A stretch of 64,000 bases of DNA from Rhynchonema sp. JSB1_4 (GCA_030248065.1 JASAMV010000842.1:19842-83841), one strand, 5' to 3'; numbered from the stretch's first letter, positions 22,824 to 36,515 are shown. A program made the numbers and translations. The notes: generated by a model not told the origin, from the letters alone.

Positions 22824-23107
22824 CTAACGCCACCAATACTGGCATTGACAGTAGCCACAACGACAGTACCCAGATGATCGTTTAGCACGGTCCGCACGCA
22901 GGCTCAAACCATCACCTGCACAAATACTTATTGGATTTCGGAATATAAGCACGATAAATTCTATTTGTGGTGCTCAAATTCGTTGGCTGTTGGTCACTCT
23001 GACAGTGAAAGTTTCGAAAATTTACCTTCAACCTCAGCTGATCTCGCAGTCTCCAACCACAACGTGATCGCGAGCACAATGGCAAGCGCGTAAAACGACA
23101 GTTTCAT
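22824..23107 (-). CDS. Secreted cysteine-rich prepropeptide, 57 residues
   Basis: Two exons: 23107-23026 and 22915-22824, with donor GAAG|GTAAAT and acceptor TTTGTGCAG, phase 1 kept. Exon 1 encodes a clear signal peptide (MKLSFYALAIVLAITLWLET, then ARSA). Exon 2 encodes a short acidic/basic propeptide ending in AKR, then SSGYCRCGYCQCQYWWR and a stop. Cleavage after KR would release a 17-residue peptide with four cysteines (C-x-C-x2-C-x-C) and an aromatic, basic tail. This layout is typical of secreted peptide precursors. I do not recognise the family; a defence peptide or a signalling peptide are both possible. A TATTTATT motif lies about 70-80 bp upstream of the ATG. Confidence 0.7.
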
Positions 23108-24548
23108 TTCGATTGAATACTCTAATGTGTTAAAGGTGCACCAAAGCTAAACCACTGTCTGAGAATGAGTCGAAGAATATTGGAATAAATACAAAAATCT
23201 GAGCGGCCATAAAATCTCTGACGTAATAATTGCTAGAATCACCAAGGCTGAAGAAAAACTTGTGTAATTTCGCCCTTTTCTGTCAGCGGTTGACGTAAAA
23301 TACGCAAAAATCTGTGCATGTCAACACGCTTGACCAATGGTGAAAGTTTTTATGGAGCAACTTTTCTGCGTCTTCAAAAGGGCAAAAAGCCCCACAGCGT
23401 GAAGTTTTGTGTGGAATTTTGGGTGGAATGTCATAAAAAGCATGCATAAGATTTAGAGATCGGCTAATTGCGGTGTTTGCAAATATTTGCTTTGTGACGC
23501 CAAAATACTGCTGTATTGAGCAGTTTTGAACTGGTGAGAATCTGGTTTGAAACGAATTTTTCGTTGTTAACACTGTGAGACTGCCAAACATTAAAAATGA
23601 CGAAACAAGTAAACATTCCTAAAAAACGAATCACTTTTAACATCAATGAAAAGGAACGTGTTTCAGGCGACTTCGAGCTTTATCAAAAAACTGCAATCCA
23701 ACTTCACCAACCGCAAGTGACGTTGCATGATGTGGTGAATTAGCCGGTTGTCAAGTGTCAAGTTGTTTCCATACCGGACGCCACACGACAGAATGACGTG
23801 AGCATACTGTAGAAACTCAAACGACGTTTACGCGTTTTGTGATAGACGTTTAAACGTGCCGAAGCAAAATACACGCGCCGCAGTGAATTTTTTCACCAAA
23901 AAAACAGGCACAAACACGCACAAAAACATGCATTTTCATCAAATAGGGGAAAATAATTACAATAAGTGTGAATTAACAAAAAAGTGAACTCACTTTTCAA
24001 AATTTCAAGAACCGAAAAAGTGGCTATCTTTTTTAGAATCTTTTTGTTTAAAATGTTTTATTACTTTTTTAACCCAACCCCGGCATAACGCCTCTCGAGT
24101 GTGTGGTCGCTTGAATTCTTCTGGGACTGTACCTATACGTACACATATGCTGCGGTGCACGTGCCCCGTTGCGAAGACAACAGATCCAAGTAATCGCTTT
24201 CCAACACTGAACGTGCACGTCATTCCGGCGCACTGAACGCGTCAGTCTGCAAGTCAGGGCAAAAACAACCCAATGTCCTTGTGCGCGTGATCGCGCCGGG
24301 CCACACACGACGAACGTTTGGGACATATGCACATGCAATATGTCTGAAGCATATACCCGGTCGTTTATTCATATACATGTCGCTTAGAAATCGAACAGCA
24401 CCAAAGCAACAAACACACAAAATATAATTTCTGGTCTTTGAACTGATAATTATGTGGTGTTATCAGCAGTTAGTTTTGTGACAGGGTGAGGCCAAAGACT
24501 GACTAGATATTGTGATACCCAAAGCACACACGACAATTTGTGTGTAAA
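23108..24548. other. Intergenic, no gene recognised
   Basis: Only short frames without family resemblance. About 24395-24425 (gaacagcaccaaagcaacaa) resembles sequence beside the Penelope-like remnant near 56505-56530, so it may be a retroelement scrap. Nothing else is supported. Confidence 0.4.
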
Positions 24549-24733
24549 GGCAAACTTCGGCAACACGAGCCCGATTTTGAAGCTGGTGTGTGTTCAAAAC
24601 TAATAGAAAGAGAAAATCATCATGCTCCACTTTGTACTCTTCAACGTGTAACATTTCCCAAATCAGCAGCCACGTATGAATGTTTCACTATTCTGCCCGC
24701 TGCGAAATCGGGCTCGTGTTGGGGTAGTTTGTC
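24549..24733. mobile_element. Palindromic MITE, copy 2
   Basis: Ends are GGCAAACTTCGGCAACACGA and, inverted, TCGTGTTGGGGTAGTTTGTC. The internal block cgtgtaacatttcccaaatc is shared with copy 1 in the same orientation. No coding capacity. Confidence 0.75.
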
Positions 24734-24870
24734 TTTAATTTGGAAATTATTACAATTGTTTGGAAACTTGGATCCAAAAGCTTTGACAGCTTCGTCCCAT
24801 CATCCATCAGTGCGGCGATCAACACTGCTTGCTCGGCTTTATCAATGTCGGGGATCTGCAAGCAGACTCG

Positions 24871-26409
<1,539 letters not shown>

Positions 26410-26414
26410 GCGGC

Positions 26415-26430
26415 GGTATATAAGCAGCGC
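26415..26430 (+). promoter_or_regulatory. TATA box of the C6-like gene
   Basis: GGTATATAAGCAGCGCG lies about 92 bp upstream of ATG 26514. A pyrimidine-rich leader and an ACCATG start context follow. Position and sequence fit a TATA-driven promoter. Confidence 0.65.
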
Positions 26431-26513
26431 GTTTTCATCGCAACATTCATTTCGCGTTTACCACGCTTTCCCATCCCACTTCCCCAGTCTTCCTTCCACT
26501 TTCCTCCACGACC

Positions 26514-29500
26514 ATGTTCTGCAAACACATTCTGCTTTCCCTGGTGGCGTGTCCACTGGTGCAGGCTTGTCACCCAATTGTCACGCAAGGATGGTCCAAA
26601 TTCTCCAAAGCACAACCACCGCCGGGGTTGCGCCCCCAAACACGATGGTGACAACTTCCAGATGGCGGACTTTTTGCTTACGCGAACAGCAGCGTAACTC
26701 GACGCACTCACGTTTTGCGGTTAGAAGGGAATGTACGCACCAAAGTGGAGAGCGTGCGTTAGGTCAAGTGCACTGTTCCGCAATCGTCCCTCGTTTCGGT
26801 CCAGCTTTCGAGAATTCGGGCCAACACCGTTGTTGTTGCTGTTACTACTTTGTACATATAACAACCCACAGACGCACTCTGCGGCAAGGCCATTTCGCGT
26901 ACTCAGGCACAACTGACGTGCGAAGTTTACGCTATTCGATAAACATCAAATTCGTTTTTCAGCAACCACCTTCTCCACTTGTGGCAAGCTGCTGACGTGC
27001 AACAACGGAGTGTGGTCAAACACGGCGACGTTCACGTGTTCAAACAGTTAGTGTCCAGCGTACGGTTTGACAACGACTCACAATTCTTATTTGATTGCAG
27101 TGTGCAAGAACTTGATAACCGACACAACCACCGCGACGATCACATACCTCAACGGACACTTGCCAACTCAGATGTTCGCTATTCCTGGCGCTACGGTAAG
27201 TGCGCGGCTTAGGTTCAGGTTTGCTGAGATTCAGCTCAGCTCTTGCGTCCTTTTCAAAAATTTCTGAATACATACATATACATGACGATCGGTTTTTGAA
27301 ATTCTGGAGCAAGTGCCAAGGCAATCTCTCTGTGCACGGCGCAAACCGAAAATATGTAAAGGCAAACCACGGCAACACGAGCCCGATTTCGCAGCTGGCA
27401 GATTAGTGAAACATTCATACTGTGCGTGGCTGCTGATTTGGGAAATGTTACACGTTAAAGAATACAAAGTGGAGCATACGATGATTTTCGCTTTCAATTG
27501 TTTTGGCTTACACACCACCTTCGAAATCGGGCTCGTTGGCGTAGTTTGCTTTTACATACATACAACATGTGCCTCCGCTTGGTTATTATTTGTTTGAATT
27601 TTTAAGACTTCAAACAATAACACTTCTATTAGTCAGTTTAGGTTGTCAGGCGCAGCCGGCCTCAGGCAGGAAGCCTGAGCAATGTTTAAACAACGATTAA
27701 CATATTATGGAACCGCAAGTTTTTACAATACGCCACAATTCATTTTGAAATTTTGAAAATGTTTTCAGTCAAAACATATGCACTTGAGGCAATGAAACGA
27801 AGTTTTTCTCTGATTTTTTTTCTCGAAAATGTTATTCCGCGACTTTTCAGTCCCGAAAATACAAACCATGCAAATAATAGTAGTAGTAGTAGTGCTTTAT
27901 TTCGCTTCAGACACGAAAAGGGTAAACATCAACGTCCACTCGAGGCGTGACAGTAACGATGTATACCTAGGTGATTACAATTTAGCCGGCACAAGTTACA
28001 TAGAGTTGGGGTACGTTTGCACGAATATAATAATGCAATACTATAATAATGACAATATTACCCAACTGACACACACAATAATTTTTACGCTCCACACCAC
28101 AACTCGATCTGAACATTAGGCAGTTTCGACTTTTCTTTCACATACAGTACACCTTCATCGCCGGACACCCATTTACAAAATTTCGAAAATTTGGACACAA
28201 CAATATCAGCAGGCAAACACTTATACACATTGGACATCAATACAAGAGGTGAAGCGGACAAGACAGAACACTTGCATCTGGGAACCATAACAGCACGGGA
28301 ATAGTTGGAACGAGAACTTTTGCGGTTTGACACAGTATCAGCACAATTTTCGGTTTGACAGAGTAGTTTTCAGCACAACAAAGCCAAATTACGGAAACCA
28401 CAGACATAGATGTGCATCAATTTCATACGCCTAGAGAAAACAATTGAGCTGATAGCACGAACACCAAACAATTCAAGAACGGCAGTATAATCAACATCAC
28501 GATTCCAATTTCCGTGCAACAAACGAATACAGTACTTTTGAGTTCGCTCAAACAAGTCACGATCACGGTTATCTGTTGGAAATACAGCGTCAATGGCATA
28601 CAAGAGAACAGATTGCAACAACGTAATGTAGAAGTATCGACGAACATTTAATGAAACATCACGAAGCAACCCGCGATTCAAATATCCAGCATTACGTTTC
28701 ACACGAAAGCAATGGTAGCGTGATCAGACATATCAAATTTTTAATCAATAACAGCACCAAGGTATTTATGTGTTTGGAGAACAGTGACAGGCTCAGCATT
28801 GACAGTAATAGTGGGAAATCAGAAGTGGACTCGACCCAGCGAAAATGTTGGATTTTGGTTTTGTTGGGATTGATTGTAAGTAGTTTTGATGAGAATCGCT
28901 CGGTGATTGAGTTCATATCGATATAGTACGGGGCCTGAATGGCACCGGGCCTGAAAAGTCCCGAGTCTGAACAGCACCGGGCCTGAATAGCACCGGGACT
29001 AAATAGTTCCGGGCCCGAATCGTGCGCCGCAGCATTGGCGTCGTCTCTCGGGATGCGGCAGGCTCGCCGGCAGAGAGGGCGGTACCCGGGCCCGGGTGAT
29101 TTGGGACCGAATCGTCCCGGGCCTGAAAGGCACCGGTCCTGAAAACACCTGGATTTGAATAGCATCTGGCCTGAAAGGCATCGGGTCTGGACCGTGCCGG
29201 GCCTGAAACTTCAGGGCCCGGGCTTTAATAGGTTGGGCCTGAATGGTGCCGGGTCTGAATGGCATCGGGCCTGAATGGCACCGGGCCTGAAGTTGTGGCC
29301 CGGGACTGAATCGTCGCAAAATACGAAGCTGTACGCACTGGTCTGCAGGCCACCGTAACCTGCACGGACACGACTAACTCAATGTTGTTCGAGGGCACTT
29401 CGCTGACTGCTAATCCTCAAGGAACGTCAGCCACTTACACTTGTTCAGCGGCTGGCACTTGGGCACGCGCTGGGGGCTCAGCCCAGACCAACGTTGTCTG

Positions 29501-31238
29501 CCTTAAAGGTTATTTTCCCCAGACGTGATTGCAAACGTGAAAGTCTACTGTGGTAAATCATTAGTGGTAAAACACAAAACATGTCAACTTAAGTTGCTTT
29601 TGTTACTGGGTGAGGTCGTCGTGTTTGGCAGGAATTGTCATGGAGCCAAAATGAGTATGCGTTGCGACATAAAACACCATCAATTTCCATATCAACCTCC
29701 TAGATTCGAATATAGCAATCAGGGGGGAATTTTTAGATTGCTGTTCGTTTTTAGTTTATGTTCGGTCCGCATAACCTTCCTCACAGTACAGGCTCGTCAT
29801 GAATGATCACAATTCGGCCTTCTGCGCTAGAATCTTTAAGAATATTCAGCACCAGTTGTGTCAAAACCATTATGTTGGGTTCATCAGGCACAGCATCATG
29901 CCATACCTGCTGGAGCTGCTCTACGAGGTGTACGGAAAATTTGTTGGCACATACAGCAGGTTCACGCACCAACAGAATAGTCTTGCACACATTAATTGAA
30001 TTTTCAGGCTGCGGCGAGGCCCCGATTAACGCCGACAACATGGCCCGGTTTACCGGAATAATACCCACGAACATCGTCAATTCCGGAACAACAGCCACCG
30101 CCAACCTGTTGGGAGGAGGTACGACAGCTTCGTCGGCTACCATCGCTTGTGATTCGACCGCCGCTGGGGCACCGTTGGATCTCACAGTCACGTTAACCGA
30201 TGGAACAGCTGCCGTACGTGCATTATTGGTGTTGCTAAGCACCTTGACAAAAACATAGCCTACGACTAACTATCTTTCGTGAGACTCGAGATTATCGCAC
30301 AAGCAGTGCTCGAACGGGATCGGGATCCGGAATAGTGTAATCGGAATTACAGTTTTTGGCACAGCACTGGTCACTAGAGATGGGTTCGCTATTAAAAATT
30401 TCGCTCTTCGCTCCGGAGCGAGTAGCGTGCGAAGCCAATTTGGAAGTTCGCTCATTGAGCATGCAGCGAAATCGCTGAATTTAAAGCTTCTGGTTAACGA
30501 CCATTCGACCGCGCTTGATCTTGGGGGTAGTATATATGAACAAAGGGTGATATTTTCTAAATGGTGTAAAGGTCAGTTGGGTGTAAAAGTCGGCGGAAAG
30601 CTCGGTCGACAGCTCATTGTGATAGATCTCGGTGTAAACTTGAAACATTCCATGTTAATAACAGGCAATGTTTCACGTTTACACCGAGCTACGCCGACCG
30701 AGCTTTCGACCGAACTTTACACCGACCTTTACGCCCAACTGACCTTTGCACCGTTTCGAAAGTTCCACCCAAAGTTTGGACATCGTGTTACTCGATCCTA
30801 ATCTACCGAGCCGATTGGTTGCTTCCTGATGTTTCACGGCCACGTTGAAGTTTGCCCCTGGTGAACAAAAACCGAAAAAATATGAAACGCTGCTGTGACA
30901 CGAATAGGCTGTTTCAAAGTTTGATACTGAAGTGACAGCAACCTCCAACATTGTGGCAAAAACAGTAGGGTCGAGTAACACGATGTCCAAACTTTACCCC
31001 CCAAGATCAATGGCGGTCGTAGGGTAGTTAACCAGCAGCTTTAAAGCGAGCAAAATAGATTTCGTGAGTTTCACTTTTTTTGTTGTCTCTTTGATCATAA
31101 TTTCAGACCGGGGAAAATGCCGTCATCATGCTGCCCTTAATTTGTAATGACGGTGTGTGGAATGTCGCAACCGCAACAACGATCGGCGCAACCAATTTAC
31201 CCGCCGGAGGGACAATCTCATATATCGATTGTGCTTAA
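26514..31238 (+). CDS. Secreted protein with C6-like extracellular modules
   Basis: ATG 26514 (accATG) starts a hydrophobic leader, MFCKHILLSLVA. Phase-consistent exons follow: 26963-27046, 27101-27195, 29349-29508, 30008-30213 and 31107-31238 (stop). They encode CGKLLTCNNGVWSN, then CKNLITDTTTATITYLNG, then ATVTCTDTTN with ATYTCSAAGTWARAG and NVVCLK, then a second module ending ICNDGVWNVATATT and YIDCA. The repeated ATxTC / TCxAAGTW pattern resembles the nematode C6 domain (Pfam C6), a secreted or surface module. Exon 1 may end at 26550, which gives phase 1 but a short signal peptide, or more N-terminal coding may lie between 26551 and 26962. The 2.1-kb intron 27196-29348 is filled with a MITE, a dead LINE and a minisatellite. 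AATAAA is at 31524-31529. Confidence 0.7.
27361..27551. mobile_element. Palindromic MITE, copy 3
   Basis: Ends tatgtaaaggcaaac and, inverted, gtttgcttttacata differ at one position. The inside carries the family's CAACACGAGCCCGATTTCG blocks. The central core is inverted relative to copies 1 and 2. Located in the long intron of the C6-like gene. Confidence 0.8.
28093..28925 (-). pseudogene. Decayed non-LTR retrotransposon fragment (RT C-terminal region)
   Basis: Three minus-strand segments in different frames follow the order of the intact element at 17804-20521. They are an RT fragment ending NPNKTKIQHF (about 28925-28800), an LLQSVLLYAIDAVFPTDN / LFERTQKYCIRLLHGNW stretch (about 28702-28373), and SNYSRAVMVPRCKCSVLSAS (about 28333-28085). 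The intact element has LLERTQKSIIRMFSGNY and SRAICMPRAKTHILATSA at the matching places. Frame shifts and 5' loss show it is dead. It sits in an intron of the C6-like gene. Confidence 0.8.
28930..29312. repeat. Minisatellite of about 20-bp GGGCCTGAATGGCACC units
   Basis: Imperfect head-to-tail copies of gggcctgaatggcaccg, often varied as gggcctgaaaggcatcg. The register breaks around 29025-29095. It ends about 35 bp before exon 29349 of the C6-like gene. Confidence 0.8.
30481..31044. mobile_element. Foldback element in the C6-like gene intron
   Basis: Outer ends TTTAAAGCTTCTGGTTAACG and its complement CGT..GTTAACCAGCAGCTTTAAA are followed by matched GATCTTGGGGG / CCCCCCAAGATC. Inner inverted pairs include aaagtttggacatcgtgtta (30772) and taacacgatgtccaaacttt (30974). 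A copy of one end and part of the body lies at 59485-59725. No ORF. Confidence 0.65.
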
Positions 31239-33440
31239 AAACCCGGTGTTGACTTTTTACCGTTTTTACCGTATTATGTATTTGCGATCGGTTCTACGGC
31301 TGTTGCTCATGTTCGCACTTTCGACATTTTCTGTGAGCCAATGCATACTTTGGGCAGATTGCTGAAGTGATACCGGCTTAGTTCTATTTCGCTATAAACG
31401 AAACATCAACTACATCATCTATAGTTTTGGTCTAATGCGGTGAAGTATGACTAAGCAATTTTTTTAAAAAAATTTAATTCTTTGCTCGTCCCTATTGGTG
31501 CAAAATTAATTCTTCTTCGGCGAAATAAAAATATGAAAACTTCTCGAATGATGACTGAAGCGTTGTCATGTCAGGTCATCGCTAACAGCAAAGTGATGTC
31601 TAACCTACATAAAAAACCTAACCCACTTTTTGTTATCAGCTTTTAGATTGAAAAAGTTCTAACTACTCGACTAAAGCTAATCAGAAATCGGATAATAACC
31701 TATGTACGTGGTTCAGCTAAAAAGACACAGTATGTTCGTTGAATTTAATTCCTTTTTGCAAAAACGAACAAAGTCACTGGATGCACGACCAAGATCGCGA
31801 AGTCACTAAATAGCAACTACAGCAACTCTTGCTTTGCTTAAATTATTTTCGTTAAGCAACGTTTAAATACGAGTTATACTATTCTTGGGATGGATTTCGC
31901 TTCTTTGTCACTGTTCATTCAAAAACATAAAAAAATAAACATAAACATAAAACATAAACGCAATGTCATGTTGCTTTATTTGGAGTGGGAGTCTGTGAGT
32001 ATACGACGGCACAGCATACAATTATTCATTTACAGGACAACATCACACAAAAGTACCCGACGCCCCATTTGCACTGCCTACGGCTGGTGATGGCACCAAA
32101 CTCTTCTTATTCTTCTCTTCCATCTGCTAATGTGCTATCGCGAACTTCTCAACGATCATCGATATTGGGAAGGCCAGCACGACCATGCCACAGATACTCG
32201 CTACTGCGGCGACGATCTTGTCACGTCCACCAAGAAAAAGAGACGCTGTTTTAAATCGACTTTAACGGTTTTACCAAAAATTTTAAATCGCTGTGGCGGA
32301 TACCGTTCGACATAAAGACACATTCGTGTTGTAATTGAAGATCCTTATTACCTGCGAAATGACAGTGTAATTAGAGACGGAAGTGGTTTTGGGGGTGACT
32401 GAAAGCAACAAACTGGTTGTCTGACTGACACGAACATGACACCGAACAGTCCCATGACACATCACCGACCAGCACTTTTCGGCACGATATCGCGGTATCC
32501 CACAGTTGTCATCGTCACCACACACCACCAACACGACGCTGGAATGCTGTCGAATGTAAAAGAGGAATACATACGTCTGGTGACCACTTGCCTACAGATG
32601 ACGTCACTTGACGTATGGTCCATCCATCAGCTCATGACACTTTTTAAACTGAAAAGCTTGACAGGATCGAGTGCTGTTCCGGTTCCGGTTGGCTTACGAA
32701 AAAGAAAAGAAAGAGAAATCGGTTTTTATTTTATTTTTGTGCGCCGTTTTCTCTGACATTGCGGATGAACAATTTTTAACAACGGAACATGAACCTCCCC
32801 AACAAAAGTGCCATGAGCTGATGGACGGACTATACACACATTCCGTACAGTCTCTGATGGTGACAAAAACTTGTCATCAGCCATGTCACACCCCACGTGA
32901 CACCTCTTCTTCCCGTGCAATCATCCCTCAGAAAGTACCGGACCTGCGTTAGTTGGTCGTGCGGCGGTGGACAGTTGTTCGGGGAGTAAAAGTGACTTGT
33001 CAATTAAAGTTGCATTTTTTCGGGTTTTTGCGTGTTTTTTAGGCAAATTTGGTAAAATTTCCCTGAATCTCAGACTTTTTAAAAGAAATTTAAAAAAAAA
33101 ATGTTTTTAGACAGACTTGTTTAAAAAAATTTTTTTTCCAACCCTGGCCTGATGGCCCCACTTCCTAAGAGGGGCGGATGGTTTCACGATATCGTTTCAG
33201 TCACGCCACAGAACGGGAAACAGCTTGACGTGTTACGGTGCGTGGTAATTTACATAGGAGTGTTATGTGTTGTTTCCACACGTGGCTCCACGCGCTGGCA
33301 AGAGTGTGTGTATACTGTAAAATCTCAAACGACGCATACACATACGTTTTGTGATTTCTCATAATTTGTATGGAAAGAAAAGCCTATACAGCAAGCAAAG
33401 TTGAAAAAAACTGAGTCGCCATCATCTTATCAAGATCAGA
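31239..33440. other. Intergenic, no gene recognised
   Basis: Short frames only. About 33055-33146 ends in ccaaccctg and has A/T runs like the CAGGGTTG hAT-like ends elsewhere, but no left end or target duplication was found. Confidence 0.4.
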
Positions 33441-34061
33441 ATGTCAACCACAACGATGATCATCGCTGCTGTCACGCTGTGCCTGGTCACCGGCAAAATG
33501 GCTGGTTCAAGCGAGGACCTTACTCTTGATTGTCATGGTGTCGAAGGTTCGTTGTTAGATATCAAATGAAGCGGAAATATAAACACTGTAGACTTCTATC
33601 AAAACGGCTTCTTCTGCAAAATCGAACTCATGCTTTCTTTTGTCAGTGTTTAAATTTTAAAATTTTTTTTAAAAAACAATGGTTTTAAAACTTAGATCGC
33701 CCAAATGCCAATCAAGGTCAAGTCGCTTCCACGGCGCTTGCCCGCAAAGATGATACCGCTGATAATAACTTTATTTACTCCAGGCAAGGACTGCGGTGCG
33801 TGTGTGTTGCTTCGATATCATGCTGCGAACGAGACGGCAAAAGAAATGAAAGAGTTCAAGACGTGCCTGGGCGGGGCGTGCGGTGGGCAGTTGTTCGATG
33901 AGCAGGGCATCAAACTGCCGGCTGCCGGCGAGACAAACACCGTTCGACACATGGGAGCCGACGGAAATGTGTACATCGTGAATGCGTATTGTTGCGAGAC
34001 TGACCTCTGCAACGATGAATTTCCAGACGAGCACAAAAATGAGCGCCATGGGACGTTGTGA
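33441..34061 (+). CDS. Small secreted Ly6/three-finger-like cysteine-rich protein, 127 residues
   Basis: Two exons, 33441-33546 and 33784-34061, joined at GAAG|GTTCGT and TTTACTCCAG, phase 1. Exon 1 gives a signal peptide (MSTTTMIIAAVTLCLVTG) and LDCHGVE. Exon 2 carries KDCGACVLLRY, FKTCLGGACGG and ends YCCETDLCNDEF. The closing CCxxDxCN is the hallmark of Ly6/uPAR-like three-finger folds, frequent among small secreted nematode proteins. There is no GPI-type hydrophobic tail, so it is probably released. AATAAA at 34072-34077 lies 11 bp past the stop, a close poly(A) signal. Confidence 0.8.
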
Positions 34062-34071
34062 TTTGAAGAAT

Positions 34072-34077
34072 AATAAA
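34072..34077 (+). terminator. Poly(A) signal AATAAA of the Ly6-like gene
   Basis: Canonical hexamer just downstream of the stop at 34061. Confidence 0.6.
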
Positions 34078-34369
34078 AAATAATTTTGTGCTTGCATCAT
34101 GCCGGACCATGTCATAGTGAAGCAGACCTTGATTATGCCGCCTGCCACAGAAACATACGTTGCTATAATATGACCCGGTCTTTCTTTTCAGATGTCCTAA
34201 ATTGTGTTAGGGGTTTTATTCAAGAATTCTTGCCCAAAATTCTTTTGACTTATTATGAAAACCGGATTACTTGTGTGCCAAATTTGGTATACAGTATATC
34301 CACAAATGATTAATATTGATGTGGCCTTATTCAATGTATCGTGCTATTATGCTGTGTAATTATATTCAG

Positions 34370-35013
34370 GTAATAAAACGGTTACGAAAGCGCTAGATAA
34401 AGGCTGCGGAATATCGTTTGAAGATGACTGGCGATGGCTGCCAGTAGTTCGACTCGTGACTTGTCAAAAACTCAAATGTTCTTTCTATAGGTATCCCGTA
34501 AACAGAATGTGCAGCGTTTCAAGTCGAACATGCTGCAATGGGGTGACTGCAAGCCATACATAACCTGGAAGGCTTAATGACGTCACAGGTGTTTGGATAA
34601 AGTATGCGTTTCCACATACGCGTTTCATCGCGAAGACAGCCACGGTGCCCAATCCATCTGAAACATTTCGACACGTTTTGACCATACAACATTAACACGA
34701 AACTCCGTGTGACGAACTGTGTATTTTATGCGAAATTTACCTAACTTTATCGCACATACACATAGCGCCACAATAAAGGTTTCAACCAACGTGTCGTACT
34801 ATTTTCAGAACCGAAGACGTTGCAAATGTGGCGATTGAACAGCACACGTGTCAGGTGTTCACGCTGCATACGGTGCGTTTACGGTTGCCAACTCAAACGT
34901 TTCATTTTAGTGGCGAGACTTACCGTATCAAACTTCACTCACGCTGCCACGATTCACGAATGCAAATCGCCGGCAATGCCACATCACACGCGCGCCAAAT
35001 CCAATGGCGTTAA
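34370..35013 (+). CDS. Last two exons of an unrecognised extracellular protein
   Basis: Exon 34370-34490 (acceptor TATATTCAG, donor TATAG|GTATCC, phase 2) joins 34809-35013 (acceptor TATTTTCAG) in frame. The product reads KALDKGCGISFEDDWRWLPV, then VRLVTCQKLKCSFYR, then TEDVANVAIEQHTCQVFTL, a beta-rich stretch (TVRLRLPTQTFHFSGETYRI) and a stop. Four or more cysteines suggest an extracellular fold. I do not recognise the family. The 5' exon or exons were not found in 34062-34369; they may lie upstream of the Ly6-like gene or be very short. Confidence 0.5.
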
Positions 35014-35404
35014 GAGCGCGGGGGAATAGTAACAGATAGGTGTCAATGGAATAGGGTTCACAAATCGAAAAAAATGGATTTCGCTCATATTCAACAAAAA
35101 GTTGACTACTACACTTACTAAGACACATACAAAATTTTGGTTCCAAACTCCAAAGCATTAAATAGTTATGGGCGCATTTAAGTGGGCAGGTCGAAGATTT
35201 CTTGAAATTCCAAAAATGTACCAAGTTTATGTTGATGAGGCTGTCATTTGTTTTAGATCGGGTGCTATTTAATGAAAATCACACATAATAGTCAATTTGT
35301 TATCTACTTTTCAACCATGTAAAAATAAAGGCAAAAATTCGCTGCATTTTCTCGTCCGTTGAATTTTTCAAAAATCAGCTCTGAAATTTAGTGCATATCA
35401 AAAA

Positions 35405-36515
35405 CAACCAATTTTAAAAAAGTCCTCACCGACGAATTCTTTCTATTTGGTCTCAAAATGTGCGCCATAAAATTCTGATATTGGTTTATAAATCTGGTTT
35501 GTGACAAATTTGAATATCTCCTGAAAACTTTAGATAAAGAACATTTTTTTTGTTTTTTTCTCACTTTTTTGTCTTTTTCTTTGCACGGATTCACATTGGA
35601 GAAACGACCGATGTGGGTGTCACGAACGGCAACAAGATGCTTGTCAATGTAGTCTGAAAGTAAACAGCTTGTTCATGACACATGACAAGCTATCAAAATG
35701 GATACAAGTTCAGAAATGCAAGCTATTTGGCACCGGCCGTGATTGGCAATAATGATTTTTTCAAGTGGCCGACAATTCGTATGCATCACACGAGGTGAGC
35801 AACAAGCAACAACAACACACTTATACAAGCAGTCAACACACACATTATAGCTGCAACACAACACGTTTTATGTAAACGGCAGAACACACATGCGCACGCG
35901 CAAATACATTTATGTAACACATTAAGGCAAGCCAGCGGCTGGATCGCATAGCGCAATCGGTTAGGCGCAGCATTGAACATGCGTGCGTGTGTCTGTCGCG
36001 CAGGTTCAAACCCTGTAGCGTGTCTTTTTTTTGCGTCGCGGGTTTTGGGTGAACGTTTTACCATTATTACTTTTTATTTCGTAACTTGATGCAATGCAAA
36101 AACATTCAGAAATAGGCAAAGGTTGAAACAAACGAATAGCCATCCACAGATTGCTGCATTTTCCTAACAAATGGTTGCCTTGAAAAGCACATAAATTGAA
36201 AGCACTCTTGTGGTATTTACAATTAAGAAACACATATGTAGGTTTCAGCAGCATACACATCAGAACTAATATTTGGCAATCCCATGCATCAATTTTTACA
36301 TATTCCATCATTCAATTGAGCTGCGTACCACGATACAACAAGAAAGAAAATAAAACGACGCATTTTTTTTGCTTCATACTAACATAAATTGCCGACAATA
36401 TTCAAATTTGTCACAAACCAGATTTGTACGCCAATACCAGAATTTTATGGCGCAAATTTTGAGACCCAATAGAAAGAATTCGTCGGTGAGGACTTTTTTA
36501 AAATTGGGTGTTTCT
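35405..36515. repeat. Long inverted repeat (foldback element)
   Basis: Left arm 35408-35518 (tttaaaaaagtcctcaccga, then cgaattctttctatt, then aaatctggtttgtgacaaat) is matched in reverse complement at 36398-36512. The loop of about 880 bp contains the tRNA-like sequence at 35944. Confidence 0.75.
35944..36024 (+). tRNA. Degenerate tRNA-like sequence
   Basis: A good A box/D arm (TAGCGCAATCGGTTAGGCGC, stem GCGC/GCGC) and B box/T arm (GCAGGTTCAAACCCTGT) are correctly spaced. The anticodon arm and acceptor stem do not pair well. Probably a tRNA pseudogene or tRNA-derived repeat; no anticodon is assigned. Confidence 0.35.
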
